Origin: an uncultured Ruminococcus sp.
Lineage (GTDB): Bacteria; Bacillota; Clostridia; Oscillospirales; Acutalibacteraceae
Length of the DNA: 17,992 bases
Assembly: GCA_902803035.1 (NCBI GenBank)
Contig: CADCON010000202.1
Span: forward strand, 1 to 17,992
Reading direction: 5' to 3'
The translations under genes and the position numbers were made by a program. The first letter of the stretch is position 1, and each line of letters opens with the position of its first letter. Under the pieces are notes generated by a model. The model did not search any database and had not been told where the DNA came from. It saw nothing but the letters and a program-made list of their open reading frames with translations. Shown here piece after piece: positions 1 to 6,137 of this stretch.

Positions 1-492
1 ATAGTGAAGGAGAAGGTTAAAATGGAAAAAATGCTTATCAGCGGCGTCGCCAAGGACACTCATGTTGCCAGAATATCTCTGCTGGGACTTCCCGATGAGC
101 CGGGTATCGCGTTCCAGGCATTCAGCCGCCTTGCGTCAAAGAATATCAATGTTGACATCATCCTCCAGTCCATCGGCAGAGACGGCACGAAGGATATCAG
201 CTTCACGGTCGCGGAGGACTGCTGCGAAGAGGCGAACGAGCTGATGCAGGAATTCGTTTCCAGCGTCGGCGGCAAGGGCGTTGCGCTGGAGAAGGCGGTT
301 GCCAAGGTCTCCATCGTCGGCGCGGGCATGGAAACCCACGCGGGCGTCGCCGCCAAGATGTTCGAGGCTCTGTACGGCGCGCATATCAATATCAGAATGA
401 TCTCCACCAGCGAGATCAAGATTTCCGTCCTCATCAACGAGGAGGACGCCGACAAGGCGGTTTCAGCGATTCACGCCATGTTCATAGGCTGA
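1..492 (+). CDS. lysC: Aspartate kinase, C-terminal part (5' end outside window)
   Basis: The reading frame is open from base 1, so only the last 163 residues of a longer gene are seen. Aspartate kinase phosphorylates L-aspartate in the first step of lysine, methionine and threonine synthesis. The catalytic domain lies upstream of the window; what remains is the regulatory part. It has two ACT domains in tandem, the first starting near VARISLLGLPDEPGIA and the second near VAKVSIVGAGMETHAG. The ISGVAKDT stretch before the first ACT and the STSEIKISVLI strand in the second are typical of the family. ACT domains of this enzyme normally bind lysine or threonine for feedback inhibition. GTG at 4 and ATG at 22 are probably internal codons, not starts. 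The protein ends normally at TGA 490-492. Family identity is secure; isozyme and effector cannot be read from this part. Confidence 0.9.
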   Translation: MVKEKVKMEKMLISGVAKDTHVARISLLGLPDEPGIAFQAFSRLASKNINVDIILQSIGRDGTKDISFTVAEDCCEEANELMQEFVSSVGGKGVALEKAVAKVSIVGAGMETHAGVAAKMFEALYGAHINIRMISTSEIKISVLINEEDADKAVSAIHAMFIG

Positions 493-527
493 TGAATCCG
501 GTTGAGAATGCAGAGTGTGGAGTGCGG

Positions 528-578
528 AGCGTGGCATTTATCCGAATGCCGCGCTTCACACCCGGCTCTTTTTCTTTT
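528..578 (+). terminator. Probable intrinsic terminator after aspartate kinase
   Basis: An 11-bp stem with one G-T pair is formed by 528-538 and 545-555 around a 6-nt loop. A T-rich run (569-573 and 575-578) follows, but only after about 12 nt, so the terminator is not ideal. It would separate the aspartate kinase transcript from the lipoprotein gene at 606, though no clear promoter for that gene was found. Confidence 0.4.
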
Positions 579-605
579 GCCGCATGGCATTCAGGGGGTA
601 TTGTA

Positions 606-1298
606 ATGAGAAGGAAGAATTCAATGACGGTAAGAATGACTGCGCTGGCGGCGGCATTTCTGATGCTGCTCTGCGCGGCGGGCTGTTCGGAGGACAAGAA
701 GAAGGAAAAGACGGTTTCCGCTTCGGACGTAAACCGAACGGCGGACGGCGTGTATTTTGACAACGGAAAGACCTTCTGCCGCGGCGTCTGGGCGGCGGAC
801 GACGGTGAAAAGCTGATCGGATATTACGTTTTTTCCGACGAAGGCAACGGTAGGTTCGATGAAATTCAGATGGGCATGGGCATTCCGTTCAAGGTAAAAG
901 CCGACGGAGCAAACGTGGATTTCAATCTCGGCGCGGCGGATTTCTCCGATCCCGCGAAGGTTGAGATCACCGAAAAGGGCAAGCGCGTCCTCACATGGAC
1001 GAACGACAAGCGGACGGAAAATCTCACGCTTCTCGGAGAGCAGGAGCCGGATGCATTCTGCTTCCATACCCGCGCCGATCTGGAAGAAATGGCGCAGGAT
1101 TACTATGAAAGCGTCAACGGCAAGCGTCCCGTTTCCACAGGGATTACCTATGCGGCGGACGGCACGGCTTTTGTCCTTCTCTACAACCAAAAAGGCAAAA
1201 AGATCGGCGAATATGCCGTTGATCCAATCACCGCCAAGGGCGTAGACATGGGCACGAAAGAAGAAATACAGCTTGTCAGGAAGACCGACGGCGAATGA
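606..1298 (+). CDS. Predicted lipoprotein, unknown function
   Basis: The protein has 230 residues from ATG 606. This start is chosen because AGGGGG sits 7 nt upstream and a signal peptide follows at once; the frame stays open back to 492 but that extension would put the signal peptide inside the protein. The N-terminus is basic (MRRKNSMTVR), then hydrophobic (about 11-23), then ends in the lipobox AAGC with Cys27 as the predicted lipidation site. The mature part is soluble and polar, with a short KKKEK linker after the cysteine. Repeated YxF/YxV strand-like segments suggest a beta-rich fold. I recognise no enzyme motif. It would be exported, lipidated by Lgt (encoded at 6138) and held on the outer face of the membrane. 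Whether it is transcribed with the aspartate kinase gene depends on the weak hairpin between them. Confidence 0.75.
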   Translation: MRRKNSMTVRMTALAAAFLMLLCAAGCSEDKKKEKTVSASDVNRTADGVYFDNGKTFCRGVWAADDGEKLIGYYVFSDEGNGRFDEIQMGMGIPFKVKADGANVDFNLGAADFSDPAKVEITEKGKRVLTWTNDKRTENLTLLGEQEPDAFCFHTRADLEEMAQDYYESVNGKRPVSTGITYAADGTAFVLLYNQKGKKIGEYAVDPITAKGVDMGTKEEIQLVRKTDGE

Positions 1299-1346
1299 CC
1301 GTTTATTCCGGCTGCATACGATGATTCCGGTTACATAGCATGATGG

Positions 1347-1383
1347 AAAGCATACGGCACTCACAAGGGGCTGTATGCTTTTT
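1347..1383 (+). terminator. Intrinsic terminator after the lipoprotein gene
   Basis: Arms 1347-1358 and 1370-1381 give a 12-bp stem (AAAGCATACGGC with GCTGTATGCTTT, one G-T pair) around an 11-nt loop, followed by a T run to 1383. It lies 48 nt after the lipoprotein stop codon. Confidence 0.8.
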
Positions 1384-1470
1384 GTGTATGTTTCAAAATT
1401 CGTCATAGTTATTAACACATTATTTATATAATATACACTAAAATTCTTTTTATTTCAGTTTTACAAGGTG

Positions 1471-1476
1471 TATAAT
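1471..1476 (+). promoter_or_regulatory. Candidate -10 box before the small USP-like gene
   Basis: TATAAT is exact, preceded directly by TG. There is no good -35 hexamer at the right distance, so this is only a candidate. The region upstream (1385-1470) is very AT-rich and contains a second TATAAT at 1427-1432, also without a good -35. Confidence 0.4.
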
Positions 1477-1552
1477 AGTATTGAACGGAGGCGCGGGGAG
1501 ATGATGCCTGCCGCTGAAGTCGATTGCATTACATACGGAGGTGTTTTGTTTT

Positions 1553-1969
1553 ATGGATAACGCTCGCAGGGCAGCGGCGTTGTATCTGGAAGACAGCCGC
1601 GGACAGCTTGCCGCAAAGCTGCTCGCATTGTGCCGCGATGACGGCGACAGTATGTCGGTCGTCGGCGTTTTCCCCGAATGCGGGGGACAGTACGCCGAGC
1701 GCACCGAGGAGCTTTTCAGGTATTCGTCCTCGATAGGAGCCAATCTCACCGTGCTTTACAGCACACAACCGGCGGCGGCTCTTCTGGAATATGTCAGGGA
1801 GAACGCGGTCACCGATTTAGTGATCAGCGAAAAGGACGTCAGCGGGGCGGCAAGGCTTGTTTCCCACATGATGCCCGGTGTGACCGTCACACTCGCGCCT
1901 GCGGATCGCGGCGCGCTCAGCTTTCTCGCGCCGGAGTTTTTTCTCAGGGCGGCAGAGCACGCAAGATAA
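1553..1969 (+). CDS. Small protein resembling a universal-stress (KdpD-type) domain
   Basis: ATG 1553 is chosen because GGAGGTG at 1537-1543 is 9 nt upstream; GTG 1541 overlaps that site. The product has 138 residues and no signal peptide, so it should be cytoplasmic. Residues about 60-115 (SSSIGANLTVLYS, then AAALLEYVRENAVTDLVISEKD, then HMMPGVTVTLAP) follow the strand-helix-strand order seen in the universal-stress-like domain of KdpD sensor kinases, where LLEYAR...VTQIVIG is usual. The Gly-rich nucleotide-binding loop of true ATP-binding universal stress proteins is not evident. The gene stands alone between two terminators, with its own AT-rich upstream region. The fold resemblance is inference from pattern only; it could equally be a lineage-specific protein of another family. 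Confidence 0.6.
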   Translation: MDNARRAAALYLEDSRGQLAAKLLALCRDDGDSMSVVGVFPECGGQYAERTEELFRYSSSIGANLTVLYSTQPAAALLEYVRENAVTDLVISEKDVSGAARLVSHMMPGVTVTLAPADRGALSFLAPEFFLRAAEHAR

Positions 1970-2147
1970 CGTCCCGATGTTTTTTTGAAAAAGACATTCA
2001 TCATAGCGAAGATGCGGAACATGACCAATAGCACAAGGAAATTCAGAACGGAAAAACACGTTCCATTGATTTTGAAAATAGTCTGAAGCCGGGGGACGGC
2101 GTCCCACCGGTTCAAGTGAAGTATAGAATAATGACATCTCAAAACAG

Positions 2148-2187
2148 ACAGCCGTTCCGGTCGGCGGGGCGGCTGTTGTTTTTTTTT
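2148..2187 (+). terminator. Intrinsic terminator
   Basis: ACAGCCG (2148-2154) pairs with CGGCTGT (2170-2176) and is followed by TG and a run of nine T. It lies about 180 nt after the small USP-like gene and would end that transcript or an unseen one starting in between. Confidence 0.7.
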
Positions 2188-2258
2188 CGGGAAAAAGATT
2201 ACAATCCAGTCATATTTCCGGTTTCTGTCATATTTCGTAAGCGGCGGCATATTATGAT

Positions 2259-2292
2259 ATTGCATAAATGCTTGTACACGGGGTTATGCAAT
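2259..2292. repeat. Perfect 9-bp inverted repeat
   Basis: ATTGCATAA (2259-2267) and TTATGCAAT (2284-2292) are exact inverse copies with a 16-nt spacer. No T run follows, so it is not a terminator. It may be a protein binding site or a hairpin in an unrecognised RNA. Confidence 0.6.
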
Positions 2293-2332
2293 TGCGACAA
2301 ACAGAGGGCTGTTTCCCTTGTTTTTCGTAAAA

Positions 2333-2362
2333 ATGACAAAAATTCTTCTGTTATTTTGTCAT
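2333..2362. repeat. Perfect 9-bp inverted repeat
   Basis: ATGACAAAA (2333-2341) and TTTTGTCAT (2354-2362) are exact inverse copies with a 12-nt spacer. The TGACA/TGTCA core recurs at 2227 and 2504, which suggests a repeated binding motif. Confidence 0.6.
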
Positions 2363-2474
2363 GTGCAACATCACTTGTTTTCGGATGAGAAATGTATAAT
2401 ATCTGGCGGAAATCCATTAAAAAACCGCGTTAATGTTTCATTATAGAAACAAAATAGCTTAAATTGACGGGAAA

Positions 2475-2486
2475 TACAAATTTGTA
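2475..2486. repeat. 12-bp perfect palindrome
   Basis: TACAAATTTGTA is fully self-complementary. A TTGACG hexamer lies just upstream at 2464, but no matching -10 was found. It could be a regulator site; no regulator family is recognised from it. Confidence 0.5.
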
Positions 2487-2680
2487 AGAACGGTAACAAA
2501 AAATGACAAAGCGAATTCGGCACCTTGACCAAATATTTTTACTCACGCTTTAAATCGGTAAACTATCACTTCGCCCATTTATCGTCATTTATCCTAGCTT
2601 TTGACAAGGAACGGGGGATATTTTGTTTTCCGGAAAGCGGTGACTCGGCATTATGCACAAAAGTTTTCACTGAATACCGC

Positions 2681-2709
2681 TTGACAATATCCGATTATGA
2701 GATTATAAT
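2681..2709 (+). promoter_or_regulatory. Consensus sigma-A promoter of the 3D-domain gene
   Basis: TTGACA (2681-2686) and TATAAT (2704-2709) are both exact matches separated by 17 bp. Transcription should begin near 2716, leaving an untranslated leader of about 145 nt before ATG 2863. Confidence 0.9.
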
Positions 2710-2717
2710 GGCCACAT

Positions 2718-2842
2718 CGTCCGGAGATACAGACCGGACGGCCGTAAGACGAGACAACCGCTGATTCTTCTGTCCAAGAACGCGGGCGTTGAGTTGCACG
2801 GTAACCCTTGATTGCGTGCGGGGCTGATAACCCCGGACGGAA
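2718..2842 (+). promoter_or_regulatory. Structured 5' leader RNA, family not recognised
   Basis: Folding by eye gives a 7-bp hairpin right at the RNA start (2718-2724 with 2734-2740). It is followed by a closed multi-helix unit. The closing helix is 2768-2775 with 2835-2842, eight pairs with one G-T. Inside it are three small hairpins: 2779-2782 with 2787-2790, 2796-2800 with 2815-2819, and 2820-2823 with 2831-2834. The last two abut each other and the closing helix, so they could stack. Loop bases GGG 2784-2786 and CCC 2805-2807 could pair. The unit ends 8 nt before the GGAGG ribosome site. Genes of this protein class are often under a c-di-AMP (ydaO) riboswitch in other bacteria, but I do not see the ydaO consensus blocks. 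A riboswitch-like role is inference. Confidence 0.45.
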
Positions 2843-2862
2843 AAGAAAGTGGAGGAAACGTT

Positions 2863-3927
2863 ATGAGTAAGACAGCAGATTTCTTAAGGAGCCGCAAGTG
2901 GGCGTCCATTCTTCTTGCGTCAGCTGCTTTGGTCGGCTCAATATTCATTTCATCGAATCTTTCAGTAGTGAAGGTAACTGACGGAAACCAGTCGCAGAAT
3001 GTGGTCGTTTCCAGAAATAAAAGCTCCGTTGAGATCATCAGACAGGCAGGCTTCGCGCTTTCGGACAACGACGCTTATTCCGTCCACAGCGCAGACGACA
3101 GCTCTGCCAAGGCCATCAAGATCATCAGGGCTTTTGAGATGAAGGTCATCGACGGCGGTAAGGAAAAGACCGTTTCCGCTGTCAACGGCACAGTCGGAGA
3201 AGCACTTGAGAACGCCGGCGTGACACTGCCGCAGGGCGACGACACAGTGAATGTGGATCTGGGCGCGAATGCCGAGGAAAACATGGTGATCAAGATCGAC
3301 CGTGTGAAGTATGTGACCGACACCAAGACCAAGACGGTCAAATTCAAGACAGTCACCAAGAATGACAAGACGTTGGAAAGCGGCAAGACAAAGGTGTCTG
3401 TCGAGGGCGTGAACGGTGAGAAAAAGGTCACCACTACCAAGAAGTATGTCAACGGCAAGCTGGCGGATACCAAGGTGAGCGAGAAGGTCACCAAGAAGGC
3501 CGTCAACAAGGTGGTGCTCAAGGGCACCAAGAAGGCGGCCGCCAAGAAAACCACCTCCAGCAAGACCAAGACCAGCGCCAAGGTCAACACCGAGAGCAAG
3601 ACCATCACCATCAACGGCAAGGAAATCAGCTATTCCAAGGTGCTGACCGGTTCCGGCACAGCCTACACCGCGCGGAGAGGCGCGCTCACCTCCACCGGCA
3701 AGACAGTGAAGGTCGGCCGTGTGGCGGTGGACCCCAGAAAGATCCCCTACGGCACCAAGATGTACATTGTTTCCGCCGACGGTAGATATACATACGGTTA
3801 CGCCGTTGCCGCCGACACAGGCGGAGCGCTCAGAAGCGGCCGCGTGCTTGTCGATCTCTTCTACAACACCGAGCGTGAATGCCGCAATTTCGGCAGACGC
3901 CAGATCAAGGTGTATATTCTCGACTAA
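2863..3927 (+). CDS. YabE/RpfB-like cell-wall protein with DUF348, G5 and 3D domains
   Basis: ATG 2863 has GGAGG 7 nt upstream and gives 354 residues. A basic N-terminus and hydrophobic segment (about 13-32) act as signal peptide or anchor. Two DUF348 ubiquitin-like repeats follow (about 35-73 and 85-133), then a G5-type domain (about 141-222) rich in Lys, Thr and Val. A Lys/Thr/Ser linker (about 223-245) leads to a C-terminal 3D domain (about 262-354). Its three namesake aspartates are present in VAVDP (Asp290), AADTGG (Asp318) and VDLF (Asp331). The 3D fold is shared with lytic transglycosylases, and proteins with this layout are linked to peptidoglycan turnover and resuscitation or germination in Firmicutes and Actinobacteria. 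It is probably anchored outside the cell and cuts or remodels wall. No Rpf lysozyme-like domain is present. Expression probably depends on the consensus promoter and the long structured leader. Confidence 0.9.
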   Translation: MSKTADFLRSRKWASILLASAALVGSIFISSNLSVVKVTDGNQSQNVVVSRNKSSVEIIRQAGFALSDNDAYSVHSADDSSAKAIKIIRAFEMKVIDGGKEKTVSAVNGTVGEALENAGVTLPQGDDTVNVDLGANAEENMVIKIDRVKYVTDTKTKTVKFKTVTKNDKTLESGKTKVSVEGVNGEKKVTTTKKYVNGKLADTKVSEKVTKKAVNKVVLKGTKKAAAKKTTSSKTKTSAKVNTESKTITINGKEISYSKVLTGSGTAYTARRGALTSTGKTVKVGRVAVDPRKIPYGTKMYIVSADGRYTYGYAVAADTGGALRSGRVLVDLFYNTERECRNFGRRQIKVYILD

Positions 3928-3947
3928 CCTGAAAGATCCGGTACGGC

Positions 3948-3992
3948 AAAGCCGTTTCTCAGTCCGATAAAGGGCTGGGAAACGGCTTTTTT
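3948..3992 (+). terminator. Strong intrinsic terminator after the 3D-domain gene
   Basis: AAAGCCGTTTC (3948-3958) pairs exactly with GAAACGGCTTT (3979-3989), with a further T run to 3992. It starts 20 nt after the stop codon. Confidence 0.9.
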
Positions 3993-4046
3993 GCTGTTTT
4001 TCTCCGGAATAATCGTCGGAATTAAAAGATTGATTCAAATATATAC

Positions 4047-4075
4047 TTGATGTAAGGCAAGTTTTGTTGTATAAT
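4047..4075 (+). promoter_or_regulatory. Sigma-A promoter of the sugar phosphomutase unit
   Basis: TTGATG (4047-4052) and TATAAT (4070-4075) are separated by 17 bp. This should drive the gene at 4144 and probably the genes that follow it closely up to folD. Confidence 0.8.
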
Positions 4076-4143
4076 ACATTTAATATGGCTCCATAATGGA
4101 ATACTATTGGGAATGCGTCTGCATTCAGGAAAGGAATATGGTC

Positions 4144-5679
4144 ATGGATAAATTCTGGAAGAGCTTCAAGAGCGGCACCGATATCCGGGGCGTTGCCGTT
4201 GACGGCGTGGAGGGCGAACCGCTGAATCTGACTGACGAAGTGGTCGGCAGGATGGCGAGGGCATTTCTGCTCTGGCTTTCCCGCAAGACCGGCAAGCAGC
4301 CGTCCGCGCTGAAGGTGGCCGTCGGTCACGACAGCCGCATTTCCGCCGACAGAATCCGTTCGGCGGTGTGCGGCGCGATGGTGAGCTGCGGTGCGAAGGT
4401 GCTGGACTGCGGTCTTTCTTCGACGCCGTCCATGTTTATGATCACATTGGACAGGCAGCTCGACGGCTCCGTGCAGATCACGGCAAGTCATCACCCCTAC
4501 CACCGCAACGGCCTGAAATTCTTCACCCCCGCGGGCGGTCTGGACGGCTGCGACATCGAGGAAATTCTCGGCTTCTGTGACGCGGGGGAATTCCCTGCTT
4601 CGGCGGAAGGCGGCTGCGCGGAAAAGACGGACTATATGAAGGATTATGCCGCCCATCTCAGGGACATGATCCGCAAGGGGATTGCGGGTGGCGACTGCGA
4701 ACGTCCGCTGGAAGGGCTGCATATTGTGGTGGACGCCGGTAACGGCGCGGGCGGCTTCTATGCCTATGATGTGCTGGAACCGCTGGGCGCGGATATTTCG
4801 GGCAGCGTGTACCTGGAGCCGGACGGAATGTTCCCTCATCACATTCCCAATCCGGAGGACAAGGAAGCCATGAAGTCCATCTGTCGCGCGGTGCTGGAAT
4901 CCCATGCCGATCTCGGCGTGATTTTTGACACCGATGTGGACAGAGGCGGCGCGGTGGACTGCTTCGGCGCGGAGATCAACCGCAACAGGCTGGTCGCGCT
5001 CGCTTCGGCGATTGCGCTGGAAAACTGTCCGGGCGGCACCATTGTGACCGATTCCACTACCTCCGCGGGACTGAAGCGGTTCATCGAGAATACGCTCGGC
5101 GGTGTGCATTACCGCTACCGCAGGGGATACCGCAATGTCATCAACCGCGCGGTCGAGCTGAACGAACAGGGCATTGACTGCCCGCTCGCCATTGAAACCA
5201 GCGGACACGCCGCCATGAGAGAGAATTACTTCCTCGACGACGGCGCGTATCTGGTCACCATGATTATCATCAAGATGGCGCAGCTCCGCGCGCGCGGAGA
5301 ATCCCTCGCGCAGCTTACCGCGGAGCTGGAGGAGCCGGTGGAGGAATGCGAGCTTCGCTTCAGGATCAAGCGGGAGGACTTCAGGGAGTACGGAACGCAG
5401 GTGCTGGAGGCTCTCGGACAATACGCTTCGGAACGGAAGGACTGGATTGTCGCGGACGACAACCGCGAAGGCCTGCGCGTGTCGTTTGAAGAGGAAGACG
5501 GCTGGTTCCTGCTTCGTCTGAGCGTTCACGACCCGATCATGCCGCTCAATCTCGAAAGCATGAAGGAAGGCGGCTGCCGGGCCGTCGCTTCACGGCTTTA
5601 CGAATTCCTCCGTGGCTGCGATGGGCTTGATCTGACGGCCATAGAAAAATTCATTGGCCTGTCCGGGGACGGTGAGTGA
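4144..5679 (+). CDS. Phosphoglucomutase/phosphomannomutase family enzyme
   Basis: The start at ATG 4144 is preferred because AAAGGA lies about 8 nt upstream; ATG 4096 and 4138 are in frame but badly placed. The protein has 511 residues, cytoplasmic. It belongs to the alpha-D-phosphohexomutase superfamily, which interconverts sugar 1- and 6-phosphates through a phosphoserine. Visible motifs are GTDIRG (11-16), the active-site loop TASHHP (113-118) with phospho-acceptor Ser115, the Mg2+ loop DTDVDR (262-267), and the sugar-specificity loop ETSGH (351-355). The C-terminal phosphate-binding loop normally reads like RxSGTEP; here it is RLSVHDP (458-464), so it diverges. TASHHP instead of TASHNP is another small change. 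The product likely supplies activated hexose for wall or surface polysaccharide. Substrate preference (glucose, mannose or glucosamine) cannot be decided; the motif changes argue against calling it GlmM. Confidence 0.88.
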   Translation: MDKFWKSFKSGTDIRGVAVDGVEGEPLNLTDEVVGRMARAFLLWLSRKTGKQPSALKVAVGHDSRISADRIRSAVCGAMVSCGAKVLDCGLSSTPSMFMITLDRQLDGSVQITASHHPYHRNGLKFFTPAGGLDGCDIEEILGFCDAGEFPASAEGGCAEKTDYMKDYAAHLRDMIRKGIAGGDCERPLEGLHIVVDAGNGAGGFYAYDVLEPLGADISGSVYLEPDGMFPHHIPNPEDKEAMKSICRAVLESHADLGVIFDTDVDRGGAVDCFGAEINRNRLVALASAIALENCPGGTIVTDSTTSAGLKRFIENTLGGVHYRYRRGYRNVINRAVELNEQGIDCPLAIETSGHAAMRENYFLDDGAYLVTMIIIKMAQLRARGESLAQLTAELEEPVEECELRFRIKREDFREYGTQVLEALGQYASERKDWIVADDNREGLRVSFEEEDGWFLLRLSVHDPIMPLNLESMKEGGCRAVASRLYEFLRGCDGLDLTAIEKFIGLSGDGE

Positions 5680-5680
5680 T

Positions 5681-6073
5681 GTGGAAAACAATGATTCCGG
5701 AAAGATGATCATAGAAACGGACGCCACGGAGCGTTCAGAACAATTGTCCGCCGACGGCGTTCCCGAAGCGGGCAAGCGCGAGCCGCAGACCGATGACATT
5801 CCCGAATTGGGCAAGCGCGAGCCGCAGACCGGAAACGAGAAAAACGAAGAGAATGCGGCGGCTAAAAGGCAGTTTGTGATCCGCGTAACCGCGATTGTGC
5901 TTGCGGTGCTGGGCGTCATCATGCTGATTTGCGGGATTGCCCTGCGGAATCTCGACCAGGAGAGCCGGAAGGTGCCCGATAAGGCGCAGATGCCGGAGGA
6001 ATATATCGACGAATTCTTTTCGGACGAAGGCCGCAGCCCTTCCATCGAGGATTATATTGAGCCGGAGGCTTAG
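5681..6073 (+). CDS. Single-pass membrane protein, unknown function
   Basis: GTG 5681 begins 1 nt after the mutase stop codon, with a weak GGTGAG upstream; TTG 5654 and ATG 5705 are alternatives. The product has 130 residues. The first half is acidic and polar and contains a duplicated 13-residue unit, VPEAGKREPQTDD then IPELGKREPQTGN. The DNA copies at 5760-5792 and 5799-5831 are almost identical, so this is a recent duplication. One hydrophobic helix follows (VIRVTAIVLAVLGVIMLICG). A short acidic tail ends in SIEDYIEPEA. With a basic residue pair before the helix, the N-terminus is probably inside and the tail outside. I recognise no family. Position between the mutase and lgt, tightly spaced, suggests co-transcription but does not reveal the role. 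Confidence 0.65.
   Translation: MENNDSGKMIIETDATERSEQLSADGVPEAGKREPQTDDIPELGKREPQTGNEKNEENAAAKRQFVIRVTAIVLAVLGVIMLICGIALRNLDQESRKVPDKAQMPEEYIDEFFSDEGRSPSIEDYIEPEA
5760..5831 (+). repeat. Two-copy direct repeat, 33 nt with 39-nt period
   Basis: The copies at 5760-5792 and 5799-5831 differ only in the middle (GAAGCGGG against GAATTGGG). They lie in frame and encode the repeated PExGKREPQT motif. Confidence 0.85.
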
Positions 6074-6137
6074 CGGCGATTGAAATTGAATACGCCCGCC
6101 GGAAGTTGTCAGGCGGGGCAAGGAGGAATTGAATCAT

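Larger units (their letters stand above)
1970..2716. other. Long gene-free, repeat-rich intergenic stretch
   Basis: No convincing gene is seen on either strand here; open frames lack ribosome sites and family resemblance. The first 220 nt hold a hairpin-forming segment (2088-2112) and a terminator (2148-2187). From about 2190 to 2650 the DNA is much more AT-rich than the genes around it. This part holds perfect inverted repeats at 2259-2292, 2333-2362 and 2434-2451, a 12-bp palindrome at 2475-2486, and a 10-bp direct repeat GTCATATTTC at 2210 and 2227. The last part carries the promoter of the 3D-domain gene. The function of the repeat block is unknown; operator sites for the downstream gene are one possibility. 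Confidence 0.6.

Noticed and set aside
1756..2265. A 169-codon minus-strand frame with a hydrophobic segment
   Set aside because: Half of it is antisense to the USP-like gene and it crosses a terminator; no ribosome site or family match was seen.
2116..2388. A 90-codon plus-strand frame in the intergenic stretch
   Set aside because: It runs through a terminator hairpin and inverted repeats, lacks a ribosome site and has no recognisable motif.
2651..2659. TTATGCACA, a match to a DnaA box
   Set aside because: Only one copy was noticed, with no cluster, no dnaA or dnaN genes and no AT-rich unwinding region tied to it. It is not evidence of an origin.
2716..2862. ydaO-type c-di-AMP riboswitch as a label for the leader
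   Set aside because: The gene type fits, but the characteristic conserved blocks of that riboswitch are not seen, so the leader is left unnamed.
2962..5529. A minus-strand open frame of 855 codons opposite the 3D-domain gene and the phosphomutase gene
   Set aside because: It crosses two well-supported genes, their terminator and promoter, has no ribosome site, and its peptide is His/Arg/Ala-rich without family resemblance. It is a shadow of GC-rich codon usage.
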